Of a stretch of 64,000 nt of DNA, positions 55,627-64,000 are shown piece by piece. Source of the stretch: Photobacterium sp. GB-56. Lineage in GTDB: Bacteria > Pseudomonadota > Gammaproteobacteria > Enterobacterales > Vibrionaceae. The notes beneath the pieces were generated by a model. It was not told the DNA's origin. It saw nothing but the letters and a program-made list of their open reading frames with translations, and searched no databases. Positions within the stretch are counted from its first letter, which is position 1, and each line of letters begins with the position of its first letter. The stretch covers positions 62,001 to 126,000 of the forward strand of contig NZ_PYNW01000010.1 of NCBI RefSeq assembly GCF_003026105.1. The letters run 5' to 3'. The position numbers were made by a program, and so were the translations under genes.

Positions 55627-57951
55627 ATGAGCAACTCTATCAATCAGCTGATTGCCAGCGAACTGAATGTTCGAAATGAACAAATCAATGCAGCAGTCAC
55701 ACTGCTCGATGATGGTAACACCGTGCCTTTTATTGCCCGTTACCGTAAAGAAGTCACTGGCGGCTTGGATGATACCCAACTTCGTAATTTAGAATCACGT
55801 TTAGGCTACTTACGTGAGCTCGATGATCGTCGTCAGGTCATTTTAAAATCGATTACTGAGCAAGGTAAATTGACCCCTGCGCTAGAGGCTGAAATCAAGA
55901 CAGCAGACAGTAAGACCCGTCTTGAAGATCTTTACTTGCCTTACAAGCCTAAGCGCCGCACTAAAGGTCAAATTGCCATTGAAGCCGGTATTGAGCCTTT
56001 AGCTGATCTGCTTTGGAGCCAACCAGACAACACTCCTGAGCAAGCAGCTGAACAATTTTTGAATCCAGAGCAAGGCTTTGCTGATACCAAAGCAGTACTG
56101 GATGGCGCTCGCGCAATCTTAATGGAGCGCTTTGCTGAAGATGCCACCTTGCTTGATAAAATCCGTCGCCAGTTAAACGGTCAAGCAGAACTGACTTCAC
56201 GTCTTGTCGATGGCAAAGAGCACGATGGTGCGAAATTTAAAGATTACTTTGAATATAACGAGCCATTAAAAACCATTCCATCTCACCGTGCACTCGCGCT
56301 ATTTCGTGGGCGTAATGAAGGCTTCCTACAATTAGCATTGAATGCTGATCCCAACCAAGATGAAGGCGTGCGAGGCTCTTACTGTGAAGTGATTATTGCC
56401 GATCACTACGGCGTAAAACTGGGCTCGGCACCAGCTGATGCATGGCGTAAGCAAGTGATAAGTTGGGCATGGCGCATTAAGATTTTAATGCACATGGAAA
56501 CCGAACTGATGAGCGCACTGCGTGAAAAAGCCGAAGATGGCGCGATGCAAGTGTTCGCTGATAACCTGAAAGATTTGCTAATGGCTGCCCCTGCCGGTCC
56601 TCGCGTCACACTAGCACTCGATCCTGGTTTACGAACAGGGAGTAAGATTGCAGTGGTTGATGAAACCGGCAAGTTACTCGATACTGCCACCATCTACCCG
56701 CACCAACCCCACAACAAAATTGCAGAATCAAGCAAAGTTGTTTTAGCCTTAATCAACAAGCATAACGTTAACTTAATTGCGATTGGTAATGGTACTGCTT
56801 CACGTGAAACAGATGCGTTTGTTGCCAAACTACTTAAAGATAATAATCTAAAAGTACAGAGCGTAATGGTGAGTGAAGCCGGTGCATCGGTATACTCTGC
56901 ATCAGAGCTTGCTGCAAATGAATTCCCAAACCTAGATGTTTCTATCCGTGGCGCGGTGTCTATTGGTCGTCGCCTGCAAGACCCATTAGCAGAGTTAGTA
57001 AAAATTGATCCGAAATCTATCGGTGTAGGTCAATACCAACACGATGTTAGCCAAAGCATGTTAGCGAAACGCCTCGATGCTGTCGTAGAAGACTGTGTAA
57101 ACGCCGTGGGTGTGGATGTCAATACTGCATCTGCTGCACTACTGACACGCGTGGCAGGTTTGAACGCCACCATCGCACAAAACATCGTGAACTACCGTGA
57201 TGAAAATGGTCGCTTTGATGCGCGTACAGCCCTGAAAAAAGTCGGCCGTTTAGGGCCAAAAGCCTTTGAGCAGTGCGCTGGATTCTTACGGATAATGAAC
57301 GGTAAAAACCCACTTGATAGCTCTGCAGTTCACCCAGAATCTTATGCGGTAGTTAAAGCTATTTCGGCTGCTAATAATAAACCGGTTGATGCGATCATAG
57401 GTAACACCGATTTCCTACGTAGCTTAAAAGCCGCTGACTACACCGATGCTGATTTCGGCTTACCAACGGTAACCGACATCATTAGCGAGCTGGATAAACC
57501 TGGTCGAGATCCTCGTCCTGAGTTTAAAACAGCCACCTTTGCCGAAGGCGTTAATGAAGTAAAAGATCTGATCCCTGGCATGGTATTAGAAGGCGTGATC
57601 ACTAACGTGACTAACTTCGGTGCTTTTGTTGATGTCGGCGTACACCAAGATGGTTTAGTCCATATCTCCGCCCTGTCTGATAAGTTCGTTTCAGATCCGC
57701 GCGAAGTGGTAAAAGCCGGTGATATCGTCAAAGTGAAAGTGATGGAAGTGGATTTACAGCGTAAGCGTATTGGTATGTCGATGCGTCTGTCTGATGAGCC
57801 AGGACAAGAGAAGCCGACTCGTCAACCTCGCGATAATTCAGCACGTCCTGCACGAAGTCAACCACAAAGCCAACCTCGTCAACGTGATAACGGTAATGCC
57901 GCAATGGGTGGTGCGTTTGCAGCAGCCTTTGCTAATGCCAAGAAAAAATAA
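55627..57951 (+). CDS. tex: Tex family RNA-binding transcription accessory protein
   Basis: Tex is a widely conserved nucleic-acid-binding protein linked to transcription and RNA decay. The 774-residue protein starts with a helical domain, then a YqgF-like nuclease fold ([17 protein letters not shown]), helix-hairpin-helix repeats ([20 protein letters not shown]) and an S1 RNA-binding domain ([20 protein letters not shown], around 650-720). The tail is basic and Gln/Arg-rich ([20 protein letters not shown]), likely disordered and RNA-binding. It is alone, with its own terminator. Confidence 0.97.
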   Translation: MSNSINQLIASELNVRNEQINAAVTLLDDGNTVPFIARYRKEVTGGLDDTQLRNLESRLGYLRELDDRRQVILKSITEQGKLTPALEAEIKTADSKTRLEDLYLPYKPKRRTKGQIAIEAGIEPLADLLWSQPDNTPEQAAEQFLNPEQGFADTKAVLDGARAILMERFAEDATLLDKIRRQLNGQAELTSRLVDGKEHDGAKFKDYFEYNEPLKTIPSHRALALFRGRNEGFLQLALNADPNQDEGVRGSYCEVIIADHYGVKLGSAPADAWRKQVISWAWRIKILMHMETELMSALREKAEDGAMQVFADNLKDLLMAAPAGPRVTLALDPGLRTGSKIAVVDETGKLLDTATIYPHQPHNKIAESSKVVLALINKHNVNLIAIGNGTASRETDAFVAKLLKDNNLKVQSVMVSEAGASVYSASELAANEFPNLDVSIRGAVSIGRRLQDPLAELVKIDPKSIGVGQYQHDVSQSMLAKRLDAVVEDCVNAVGVDVNTASAALLTRVAGLNATIAQNIVNYRDENGRFDARTALKKVGRLGPKAFEQCAGFLRIMNGKNPLDSSAVHPESYAVVKAISAANNKPVDAIIGNTDFLRSLKAADYTDADFGLPTVTDIISELDKPGRDPRPEFKTATFAEGVNEVKDLIPGMVLEGVITNVTNFGAFVDVGVHQDGLVHISALSDKFVSDPREVVKAGDIVKVKVMEVDLQRKRIGMSMRLSDEPGQEKPTRQPRDNSARPARSQPQSQPRQRDNGNAAMGGAFAAAFANAKKK

Positions 57952-57976
57952 GCTAACGTCTTATTAGGTTATACAA

Positions 57977-58006
57977 AAAGCCAGACGAGATGTCTGGCTT
58001 TCTTTT
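57977..58006. terminator. Terminator after tex
   Basis: AAAGCCAGAC and GTCTGGCTTT pair around five bases, followed by CTTTT. The A-rich side could also act for the convergent gene at 58019. Confidence 0.88.
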
Positions 58007-58018
58007 ATCTACTAGAAA

Positions 58019-58477
58019 TCAAATCACTTGTAGATATTCTGTTGGCGGGTTTGGCACACTGGCTTGTGCATACTTAAATGCCACCACCCCTTTAGTCCGC
58101 TCGTTTTGATTAATTTTATCTAATTGCTCAAGTAATTCTCGCGGTAATTTAATGTGCATGCTGTAACCCAGTGCACTGTCTTTCTCAAGATAATTACTGG
58201 CAGATAGCAGATCAACAAGACGGGCAATATCCTCTTGATAACCTTTTAAAATTTCATCATCTTGCTTATCATAATCCGGATGTTCACTCGGATCCCAACT
58301 TGGTTTTTTTAGCTGTTTCTCTTCACTGGTTATTGGCTTTTCATCTGCCGCCGCGCTACTTGCAGTTAACGGGACAATTTTTTCTCGCACTCGGTTATCT
58401 CGCGCAACTTGATCGGTTGGCGGATTGACCGTTGTGGCTAATGGCACACCACCAGCTTGTAGAGGAGAAATATTCAT
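58019..58477 (-). CDS. Uncharacterised small protein upstream of tex 3' end
   Basis: This 152-residue soluble protein has no domain that I recognise with confidence. The first half is polar and proline/alanine-rich (MNISPLQAGGVPLATTVNPP, then a KQLKKPSWDPSEHPDYDK motif). The second half is helical and charged (EDIARLVDLLSASNYLEKDS, HIKLPRELLEQLDK) and ends in APxPPxEYLxVI-like residues. I recall similar small proteins in Vibrio, sometimes mislabelled as Lon protease, but this has no ATPase or protease residues. There is no signal peptide. It lies between convergent tex and upstream bioH, on bioH's strand. Confidence 0.6.
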   Translation of the reverse strand: MNISPLQAGGVPLATTVNPPTDQVARDNRVREKIVPLTASSAAADEKPITSEEKQLKKPSWDPSEHPDYDKQDDEILKGYQEDIARLVDLLSASNYLEKDSALGYSMHIKLPRELLEQLDKINQNERTKGVVAFKYAQASVPNPPTEYLQVI

Positions 58478-58548
58478 ACCGAAAACAAATTCACCATGTG
58501 CAAAGTAAACAAACCCAAGTGGTTACTATTTAATCATAACGGTAATTT

Positions 58549-59331
58549 TTAAGATACAACAGCATCTTCAGCAATAAACTGCCGCACTGCAGCGATAAAT
58601 TCATCAGGATGTGAAATAAACGGTGCATGAGATGCAGACTGAAAAACATAACTCAATGACTGTGGGCAGAGCTTGCTAATCGCGGCTTCTGTTTTAACGG
58701 GTACCAAGCCATCTAAGCGACCATACATTCGTAGCCAAGGTTGAGTGAGTAATGACAGTTCTGCCCGCTGATCAACGGTTTCAAGTAACATTAACCCCAG
58801 CGCCAAGGCTGAGGGTTGTGGCGTCGGCCGTTCAAGTACGGCTTGCTTTAAATTCTTTATATCCTGTCGGGCTGTCGGGCTGCCCATCGCTTGTAACGCT
58901 AAGAATCGCTCTACCGTTACGTTAAAATCAGAGGCGAGCTGTGATTGAAAATTCCTGAGTACATCCGGTTTGATCCCTCGCCATTTTTCTCGCGCCATAA
59001 AACTTGGCGAACTGGCTAAAGTCATTAATTGTGTTACACGCTCAGGTGCAAGTAATGCCGCTTGCGTTGCCACTAGACCACCCAGTGACCAGCCTAACCA
59101 CGCTGCTTTCTGAGGGGCGCGCGCTAATACCGCTTGCGTGATCTCGACCAAGGACTCCGCAGTAACATCACCGCTATAACCGTAACCCGGTAAATCACAC
59201 CAATGCACAGTAAAATGCTCAGCGAGGGCTGGGATCACATCTTGCCATACCGCACCATTCATTCCCCAGCCATGAATGAGAACCAGATCCGAGCCTTGAC
59301 CTTTACTGTGCCAATCAAGCATTACCGCCAT
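58549..59331 (-). CDS. bioH: Pimeloyl-[acyl-carrier protein] methyl ester esterase BioH
   Basis: BioH removes the methyl group from pimeloyl-ACP methyl ester, closing the pimelate stage of biotin synthesis. The 260-residue alpha/beta hydrolase has the oxyanion loop HGWGMNGAVW at 20-29, the nucleophile S82 in GWSLGGLVA, an aspartate in MYGRLDGLVP and a histidine in SASHAPFISHPDEF. It is divergent from comF as in other gamma-proteobacteria. No other biotin gene is in the window. Confidence 0.95.
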   Translation of the reverse strand: MAVMLDWHSKGQGSDLVLIHGWGMNGAVWQDVIPALAEHFTVHWCDLPGYGYSGDVTAESLVEITQAVLARAPQKAAWLGWSLGGLVATQAALLAPERVTQLMTLASSPSFMAREKWRGIKPDVLRNFQSQLASDFNVTVERFLALQAMGSPTARQDIKNLKQAVLERPTPQPSALALGLMLLETVDQRAELSLLTQPWLRMYGRLDGLVPVKTEAAISKLCPQSLSYVFQSASHAPFISHPDEFIAAVRQFIAEDAVVS

Positions 59332-59366
59332 TACACTTCCTTATTCGGTTTTTTGAGGTTTTGTTT

Positions 59367-60074
59367 ATGATGCCAAAAAACACAACGGCTTGGCTATCTC
59401 ACACCTGCCGTAAACTATTATTTCGCCACTGTAGCTTATGTCAGTTACCACTCGAACCCAATGATGATTATTGGTGTCATTATTGTCTTTCTCAATTTCC
59501 ATCCCCGCCTTACTGCCAACGATGTGGTACAACGACTTTAAACGCTGAACAATATTGTGGTCAGTGTTTGACGACTCCGCCACCTTGGCAACGATTGTAT
59601 CGTTTAGGTGAGTACCAACCGCCTCTACAGCAATTAGTTAGCCAATTTAAATTTGGGAAAAAGTTCTGGCTTGCAAAACCATTAGCCAAACAATTAGCAA
59701 AACAAATTACCGACCCCGCCCCTTTATTGCTTCCTGTTCCGTTGCACCGCTGGCGTTATTGGCAACGTGGATTTAACCAAAGTCATTACTTAGCGTTAGC
59801 CTTAGCTCGTGAACTTAGTACCCAAGTTGATCACAATGTATTGGTGAGGACTCGCCATACTCAAGCACAAAAATCCCTGACAAAAAAACAACGTAAAACT
59901 AATTTAGCCAATGCCTTTGCTATTAAAGACTGTGCGCTTCCGCAGCATGTGGCCTTGGTTGATGATGTCGTTACAACTGGAACAACCGTGGCATTATTAA
60001 CCAAAAGACTCCACCAGCAAGGCGTAAAGCGCGTTGATATAATTACGATTTGTCATACCGAAAAACCCGTATAG
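59367..60074 (+). CDS. comF: ComF family phosphoribosyltransferase-like protein
   Basis: ComF proteins help in natural DNA uptake in some bacteria. The 235-residue protein has an N-terminal zinc module with CxxC pairs (HCSLCQLPL, WCHYCLSQF, YCQRCG, YCGQC) and a C-terminal type I phosphoribosyltransferase fold with the PRPP loop ALVDDVVTTGTTVALL. In E. coli the orthologue is YhgH/GntX. The ATG at 59367 has GAGG nine bases upstream; a TTG two codons earlier is possible. It is divergent from bioH and upstream of nfuA, the order seen in E. coli (bioH-gntX-nfuA). Confidence 0.92.
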   Translation: MMPKNTTAWLSHTCRKLLFRHCSLCQLPLEPNDDYWCHYCLSQFPSPPYCQRCGTTTLNAEQYCGQCLTTPPPWQRLYRLGEYQPPLQQLVSQFKFGKKFWLAKPLAKQLAKQITDPAPLLLPVPLHRWRYWQRGFNQSHYLALALARELSTQVDHNVLVRTRHTQAQKSLTKKQRKTNLANAFAIKDCALPQHVALVDDVVTTGTTVALLTKRLHQQGVKRVDIITICHTEKPV

Positions 60075-60210
60075 TCATCACTTATAACAAAAAAGTCGCG
60101 CATTATGATGTAAAACGTGGTGAAATTAAAAATGCTAATATTAGGGATGATAGAACGTCTCTCTAAGAGTAGAATAGAGAAAACTCACTAAATAGGTCAG
60201 GTATTACGTC

Positions 60211-60795
60211 GTGTCAATGATCACTATTACTGAAAGCGCTCAGCAGCACTTCGGCAAGCTTCTTGCCCAGCAGCCTGAGGGTACTAATATCCGTGTTTTT
60301 GTTGTTAACCCAGGCACTCAAAGTGCTGAGTGTGGTGTATCCTACTGCCCACCTGAAGCGGTTGAAGCAAGCGACACCGAAATCAAACTAGAGCTATTTT
60401 CTGCTTTTCTTGATGAGCTAAGCCTGCCATTTTTAGAAGATGCTGAAATTGATTTTGTTACTGACAAAATGGGCTCACAACTTACACTTAAAGCACCGAA
60501 TGCAAAAGTGCGTAAAGTGTCTGATGATGCACCATTGATGGAGCGTGTTGATTACGTTATCCAAACCCAAGTTAACCCACAACTTGCCGGTCATGGTGGT
60601 CACGTTTCTTTATCAGAAATCACTGAAGATGGCGTTGCTATCTTACAGTTCGGTGGTGGCTGTAATGGTTGTTCAATGGTTGATGTCACACTGAAAGAAG
60701 GCATCGAAAAAGAGCTACTCGCACAGTTTGAAGGTGAGCTAACTGGCGTTCGTGATATTACCGATCACGCACGTGGTGAGCATTCATACTACTAG
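60211..60795 (+). CDS. nfuA: Fe/S biogenesis protein NfuA
   Basis: NfuA carries and transfers [4Fe-4S] clusters to apo-proteins, particularly under iron limitation or oxidative stress. The 194-residue protein has an N-terminal degenerate A-type domain ([19 protein letters not shown]) and a C-terminal Nfu domain with the cluster-binding CxxC (C151 and C154) in [16 protein letters not shown] 60211 was kept since AGG lies nine bases upstream. ATG 60217, two codons on, is the main alternative and the E. coli-like start. Confidence 0.96.
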   Translation: MSMITITESAQQHFGKLLAQQPEGTNIRVFVVNPGTQSAECGVSYCPPEAVEASDTEIKLELFSAFLDELSLPFLEDAEIDFVTDKMGSQLTLKAPNAKVRKVSDDAPLMERVDYVIQTQVNPQLAGHGGHVSLSEITEDGVAILQFGGGCNGCSMVDVTLKEGIEKELLAQFEGELTGVRDITDHARGEHSYY

Positions 60796-60817
60796 TTTTT
60801 AGTATGAACGGAAAATC

Positions 60818-60846
60818 AAAAAGCCGCATATAAGATGCGGCTTTTT
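60818..60846. terminator. Terminator after nfuA
   Basis: AAAAAGCCGCAT and ATGCGGCTTTTT form a 12-bp stem around a five-base loop with A and T tracts, between two convergent genes. Confidence 0.92.
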
Positions 60847-60868
60847 CGTTTTGAAACCAAGATGCTCG

Positions 60869-61252
60869 TTATAATACGGTGAGAGTGACTCTCTTTCGTC
60901 CCCAGCGTTTTGCGGCACGAATGTCTTTCCCCATGTAAATATCAATCTTATTACGCCAACGGGGATTCATTTTATCCAGCACAACATATTCACCGGGCAA
61001 ACCTGATATTTTAACCTTTACACCTCGTTTTAATCCTTTTTTCAACAAATCCCGTGAAACGGCAATTACTTTCATCCCTGGTTTTAACCTATCTCCCCAT
61101 GCAGCAATGTTAGGGTGTGAGCTTGTCTGCGCCCTAACAGAATTATACGCTGTCGCTGTAACATGCATTTTTTTATGGGTAGTAGCAAAGCTATTTACGC
61201 TAAACACCAATGCAATAGTCAGTAAGAAATAAGCAAGAATATTCTTTTTCAT
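60869..61252 (-). CDS. Small secreted 3D-domain protein
   Basis: The 127-residue product has a signal peptide (MKKNILAYFLLTIALVFSVN, cleaved near NSFA). The mature part is a compact domain of the 3D type (double-psi beta-barrel) found in MltA and Bacillus YuiC/Sps proteins. Landmarks are HVTATAYNSVRAQ, WGDRLKPGMKVIAVS and the aspartates in YVVLDKMNPRW and KIDIYMG. Related domains cut or bind peptidoglycan, so a cell-wall role is inferred. ATG 61252 was chosen since it puts the signal peptide first; 13 codons upstream would add a non-signal extension. Confidence 0.78.
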   Translation of the reverse strand: MKKNILAYFLLTIALVFSVNSFATTHKKMHVTATAYNSVRAQTSSHPNIAAWGDRLKPGMKVIAVSRDLLKKGLKRGVKVKISGLPGEYVVLDKMNPRWRNKIDIYMGKDIRAAKRWGRKRVTLTVL

Positions 61253-61357
61253 ATCCAACACCCGGCTAAAAAGTGCTCGCATTTTAACCAAAACAACATC
61301 AGGTTTGATAGCTTTTTTTGCTCAAAATTAATACAAAATGTATATTTTAAATCTAAC

Positions 61358-62704
61358 TTACTGTTTTAATGCAGGAGATAAGAAAATATTTTTTTTCCAC
61401 TGGTAACCGAAAATAACCGCTAATGTCACACCACGTAATGCCATAAAACCTAACATCGCCGCCCATAATGCATGGTTGCCATAGCTATACATTAACCACC
61501 AAATGGCAAAAAAACCACTGGTTGCAACAAACATACTGTTGCGCATAACTCGCCCTTGCGTCGCGCCAACAAAGACACCATCCAGTAAAAAACACCACAT
61601 AGCCACTAATGGTACTGCAGCAAGCCAAGGCAAATAAATATCAGCTTCAGCTTGAACCGCTGGAAGATCGGAGATCAAACTGACTATGCGCTCACCACCT
61701 AAAGAAAATGTCAATGTAAGCGCAACAGATATTATAAAACTCCAAAATGTAGTGTTAATTAAATAACGTCCTAACTGATCACGATTGTTCGCACCAACGG
61801 CTTTTCCTACTAATGCTTCCATCGCATAAGCAAAACCGTCCATGGCATAAGACACCAACATTAAAAAGCTCATTAACACAGCGTTTGCCGCGACTACATT
61901 ATCGCCTAGTGTTGCACCTTGGAAAGTCATAAAGGTAAACGTCGCTTGTAAGCACAAGCTCCGTAAAAAGATATCTCGGTTTAATTTAAGTAGTCGCCCT
62001 ATACCATGTCGCGCAGCCATAATTTTTTCTTTTAACGGCGGCAAACCTAACGCTAACCATTGACGAGAAACAAACCATAACCCTAATAACATACCGCTAT
62101 AATCAGCTAGTACCGACGCAGAAGCAGCACCTTGAACTTTCCAGCCAAAGCCTAATACAAACAGAACATCCAAAAGAATATTAACAAGGTTAGTGATGAT
62201 CAAAAGCCACATTGGCAACTTGGCATTTTGCGCCCCAAGTAACCAGCCCATGATGACAAAGTTTGCTAAAGCGGCAGGCGCTCCCCAAATACGGATTGAA
62301 AAGTATTGCTCTGCGTAAACTTTCACTTCATTACTAGCATCACTGAAATGGAAAATAGCACTGCTGACAGGTTGGTGTAAGGCAATAAGAATAAACGCGA
62401 GTAACCATGCCAACGCGATACCTTGAACAAAAATAGCCGCTTGCCCATGTTTATCTTCTCGGCCAAAAGCTTGCGCCGTAATCCCTGTGGTTGCCATGCG
62501 TAAGAAACCCAACAACCAGAATGTAACGTTGATCATGGTACCGCCAACCGCGACGCCACCGAGATACCACGACTTATCAAGGTGTCCGATCACAGCAGCA
62601 TCCACCAGCCCGAGTAACGGTACTGTAATGTTTGAAAGTACCATTGGCAGGGCTAATGCAAACACCTGATAATGTAATGATTTGTCTTTTAATGCTGCTA
62701 GCAC
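61358..62704 (-). CDS. dinF: MATE family efflux transporter (DinF type)
   Basis: This 448-residue protein has about twelve membrane helices and follows the MATE layout of two six-helix halves. MVLSNITVPLLGLVDAAVIG near the N-terminus (helix 1 and the D residue), FVIMGWLLGAQN and MDGFAYAMEALVGKAVGA belong to the DinF branch. DinF exports cationic or toxic compounds with H+ or Na+. Substrate is not predictable. The SOS-gene lexA that often precedes dinF is not next to it here, and the downstream 3D protein faces the same way but with a 105-base gap. Confidence 0.92.
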   Translation of the reverse strand: MLAALKDKSLHYQVFALALPMVLSNITVPLLGLVDAAVIGHLDKSWYLGGVAVGGTMINVTFWLLGFLRMATTGITAQAFGREDKHGQAAIFVQGIALAWLLAFILIALHQPVSSAIFHFSDASNEVKVYAEQYFSIRIWGAPAALANFVIMGWLLGAQNAKLPMWLLIITNLVNILLDVLFVLGFGWKVQGAASASVLADYSGMLLGLWFVSRQWLALGLPPLKEKIMAARHGIGRLLKLNRDIFLRSLCLQATFTFMTFQGATLGDNVVAANAVLMSFLMLVSYAMDGFAYAMEALVGKAVGANNRDQLGRYLINTTFWSFIISVALTLTFSLGGERIVSLISDLPAVQAEADIYLPWLAAVPLVAMWCFLLDGVFVGATQGRVMRNSMFVATSGFFAIWWLMYSYGNHALWAAMLGFMALRGVTLAVIFGYQWKKNIFLSPALKQ

Positions 62705-62819
62705 GTACTACCTCTGCCGCGATAATTTTTGTTATATAGCAGAGCAGTTTAACCAGTTGATTATGGCGACAAAAGTCTTATTGATTAAAGCGTATAAGAT
62801 CTGTTGTTCATACGAGAGA

Positions 62820-63737
62820 CTAACCATACCAAGGTAGTAACCAATGATCGGTAAGAAGTACTACAAATAAAGCTAATAAATGCCAGATAGAATATTTAAA
62901 TGTCGCCCATGCATGGCCTTCACTATCAAAAAATTTCAACTTCAGCGCATAACCTAGAAAGCCCAAATTCAATGCGCTACTGCCGATTAAATAGACCCAT
63001 CCACTCATATTAGTTAGCCAAGGTAATAACCCAACCGCAAAGAGAATCACGGTATAAAGCAATATCATGGTTTTGGTGTATTCAATCCCATGTGTAACAG
63101 GCAGCATTGGGATCCCGGCTTTGGCATAATCCTCACGACGATGGATCGCTAATGCCCAAAAGTGTGGTGGAGTCCATGCAAATACCAGCATCACTAATAA
63201 CAATGCATGTGGATCAAGGAGCCCGGTTACTGCCGTCCACCCCAATAACGGAGGCGCCGCACCTGCAAGCCCTCCAATCACAATATTTTGTGGTGTCGCA
63301 TGTTTTAGCCACACGGTATAAACCAACGCATAACCGACTAAACTTGCCATCGTTAGCCATGCCGTTAAAGCGTTAAGCATCATCAATAATCCAAAACCTA
63401 CCAACATTAACGTCGTTGCAAATACAACGGCTTTCCACGTTTCGACTCGCCCTTTCGCTAGTGGTCTATGGTAAGTTCGTGCCATTTTGGCATCAAAGCG
63501 TCGATCTAATACATGATTAAAAGTCGCAGCCGCAGCCGATTGTAGACCTATCCCTGTTAAACCTAATATCACGGCATCTGCCGGTGGAATACCTTTCACG
63601 GCCAAACACATGCCCACTAATGCGGTCAGTAATAACATGGAGACGACTTTTGGTTTCGTCATCGTAAGGTAATCACGCCAAACCGCTATCGGTGGCGAAC
63701 GAACTCGACTGGAATGAAGCCGTTGTGATTTATCCAT
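62820..63737 (-). CDS. cyoE: Protoheme IX farnesyltransferase (heme O synthase)
   Basis: CyoE/CtaB adds a farnesyl group to heme B to give heme O for terminal oxidases. The 305-residue protein is a UbiA-type membrane prenyltransferase with the first Asp-rich motif in [20 protein letters not shown] and the second in [20 protein letters not shown]. The ATG at 63737 has GGAGAGC upstream and lies in the last codons of ctaA (eight-base overlap). A second ATG seven codons earlier is less favoured. It follows heme A synthase, as in aa3 oxidase clusters. Confidence 0.95.
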   Translation of the reverse strand: MDKSQRLHSSRVRSPPIAVWRDYLTMTKPKVVSMLLLTALVGMCLAVKGIPPADAVILGLTGIGLQSAAAATFNHVLDRRFDAKMARTYHRPLAKGRVETWKAVVFATTLMLVGFGLLMMLNALTAWLTMASLVGYALVYTVWLKHATPQNIVIGGLAGAAPPLLGWTAVTGLLDPHALLLVMLVFAWTPPHFWALAIHRREDYAKAGIPMLPVTHGIEYTKTMILLYTVILFAVGLLPWLTNMSGWVYLIGSSALNLGFLGYALKLKFFDSEGHAWATFKYSIWHLLALFVVLLTDHWLLPWYG

Positions 63738-64000
63738 GAGTAGCGCTCTCCGATGCAAAATACTTTACCTCTAATGGGGAGCGGCAATCGCATAGCAGGC
63801 GATAACAGGTGGTGACAACGGTAAGTAGTAAGATTAATCCAACTACATTGTGCGCAACGGCAATCAGTAACGGTAAGTTAGCAAGCACATTGGTGATACC
63901 TAATATTATTTGTACCGCTAACACCCCCATCATACCAATGCTATAACGACGTAAGGGCGGTTTAAGCCACATCAACCCAGCCAGCACCAAAACCAAAATC
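63730..64000 (-). CDS. ctaA: Heme A synthase CtaA/COX15, C-terminal end (partial)
   Basis: The reading frame enters from the end of the window and stops at 63730. Its 89 visible residues contain hydrophobic helices with [20 protein letters not shown] and [18 protein letters not shown], the latter with the conserved heme-ligand histidine (HNVVG). CtaA hydroxylates heme O to heme A for cytochrome c oxidase. It overlaps the cyoE start, so both form an operon with the expected cox genes beyond the window. Family assignment is good for a fragment, but its start is not visible. Confidence 0.85.
   Translation of the reverse strand, partial: ILVLVLAGLMWLKPPLRRYSIGMMGVLAVQIILGITNVLANLPLLIAVAHNVVGLILLLTVVTTCYRLLCDCRSPLEVKYFASESATHG

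Noticed and set aside
60100..60210. IscR-type site upstream of nfuA
   Set aside because: No stretch fits the type 1 or type 2 IscR consensus well enough by eye.

Overview
The window is a stretch of chromosome from a gamma-proteobacterium of the Vibrionaceae type. The housekeeping proteins read like Escherichia coli orthologues, while the gene order (ftsN-hslVU-menA-rraA-zapB-glpX-fpr, pfkA-cpxP/cpxRA, envC-rfaD-LPS core-coaD, mutM-rpmGB-radC-coaBC-dut-slmA) and lineage-specific genes (WavE, KdkA, a DUF3135 protein) point to Vibrio/Photobacterium. Photobacterium is my preferred guess, but the genus cannot be settled by reading alone. No rRNA, tRNA, insertion sequence, prophage or CRISPR array was seen.

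Region 1 (1-20.2 kb) is core metabolism and envelope homeostasis: the end of ftsN, the heat-shock protease hslVU behind a near-consensus sigma-32 promoter, menA, rraA, zapB, glpX, an Fe-S-type regulator next to fpr, tpiA, pfkA, the divergent cpxP/cpxRA stress locus with a perfect CpxR box, trmL, cysE, the secB-gpsA pair with a membrane rhodanese, gpmM and envC.

Region 2 (20.3-38 kb) is the lipopolysaccharide locus. It starts with a TetR regulator divergent from rfaD and an LpxM-type acyltransferase. A distinctly AT-rich block follows, with an O-antigen ligase, two glycosyltransferases on the opposite strand and WavE. Next is a compact overlapping cassette: a HAD phosphatase, a nucleotidyltransferase-like/kinase fusion, a second nucleotidyltransferase and a GT4 transferase. 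The inner core set closes the locus: waaF, waaA, kdkA, an OpsX-like heptosyltransferase, a WaaE/LgtF-like GT2, coaD and a UDP-glucuronate epimerase. The presence of Kdo kinase and an OpsX-like enzyme suggests a Haemophilus/Vibrio-style inner core with one phosphorylated Kdo. The phosphatase/kinase/nucleotidyltransferase cassette looks like a route to an activated small-molecule or sugar donor for decorating LPS. It is the best candidate here for an undescribed pathway.

Region 3 (38-64 kb) is again housekeeping: mutM, ribosomal proteins L33 and L28, radC, coaBC-dut, slmA, an rph-pyrE pair with an attenuator-like hairpin, yicC, gmk-rpoZ-spoT-trmH-recG, ompR-envZ, greB, tex, bioH, comF, nfuA, a small 3D-domain secreted protein, a DinF-type MATE transporter, and the heme O/heme A synthase genes cyoE and ctaA (the latter cut by the window end).

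Regulatory signals were read by eye against textbook consensus sequences. The sigma-32 promoter, the CpxR box and many intrinsic terminators are strong. The Fur-, Cra-, CRP- and SlmA-like sites are only candidates. An unusual hairpin terminator appears to lie inside the signal-peptide coding region of envC, just after gpmM.
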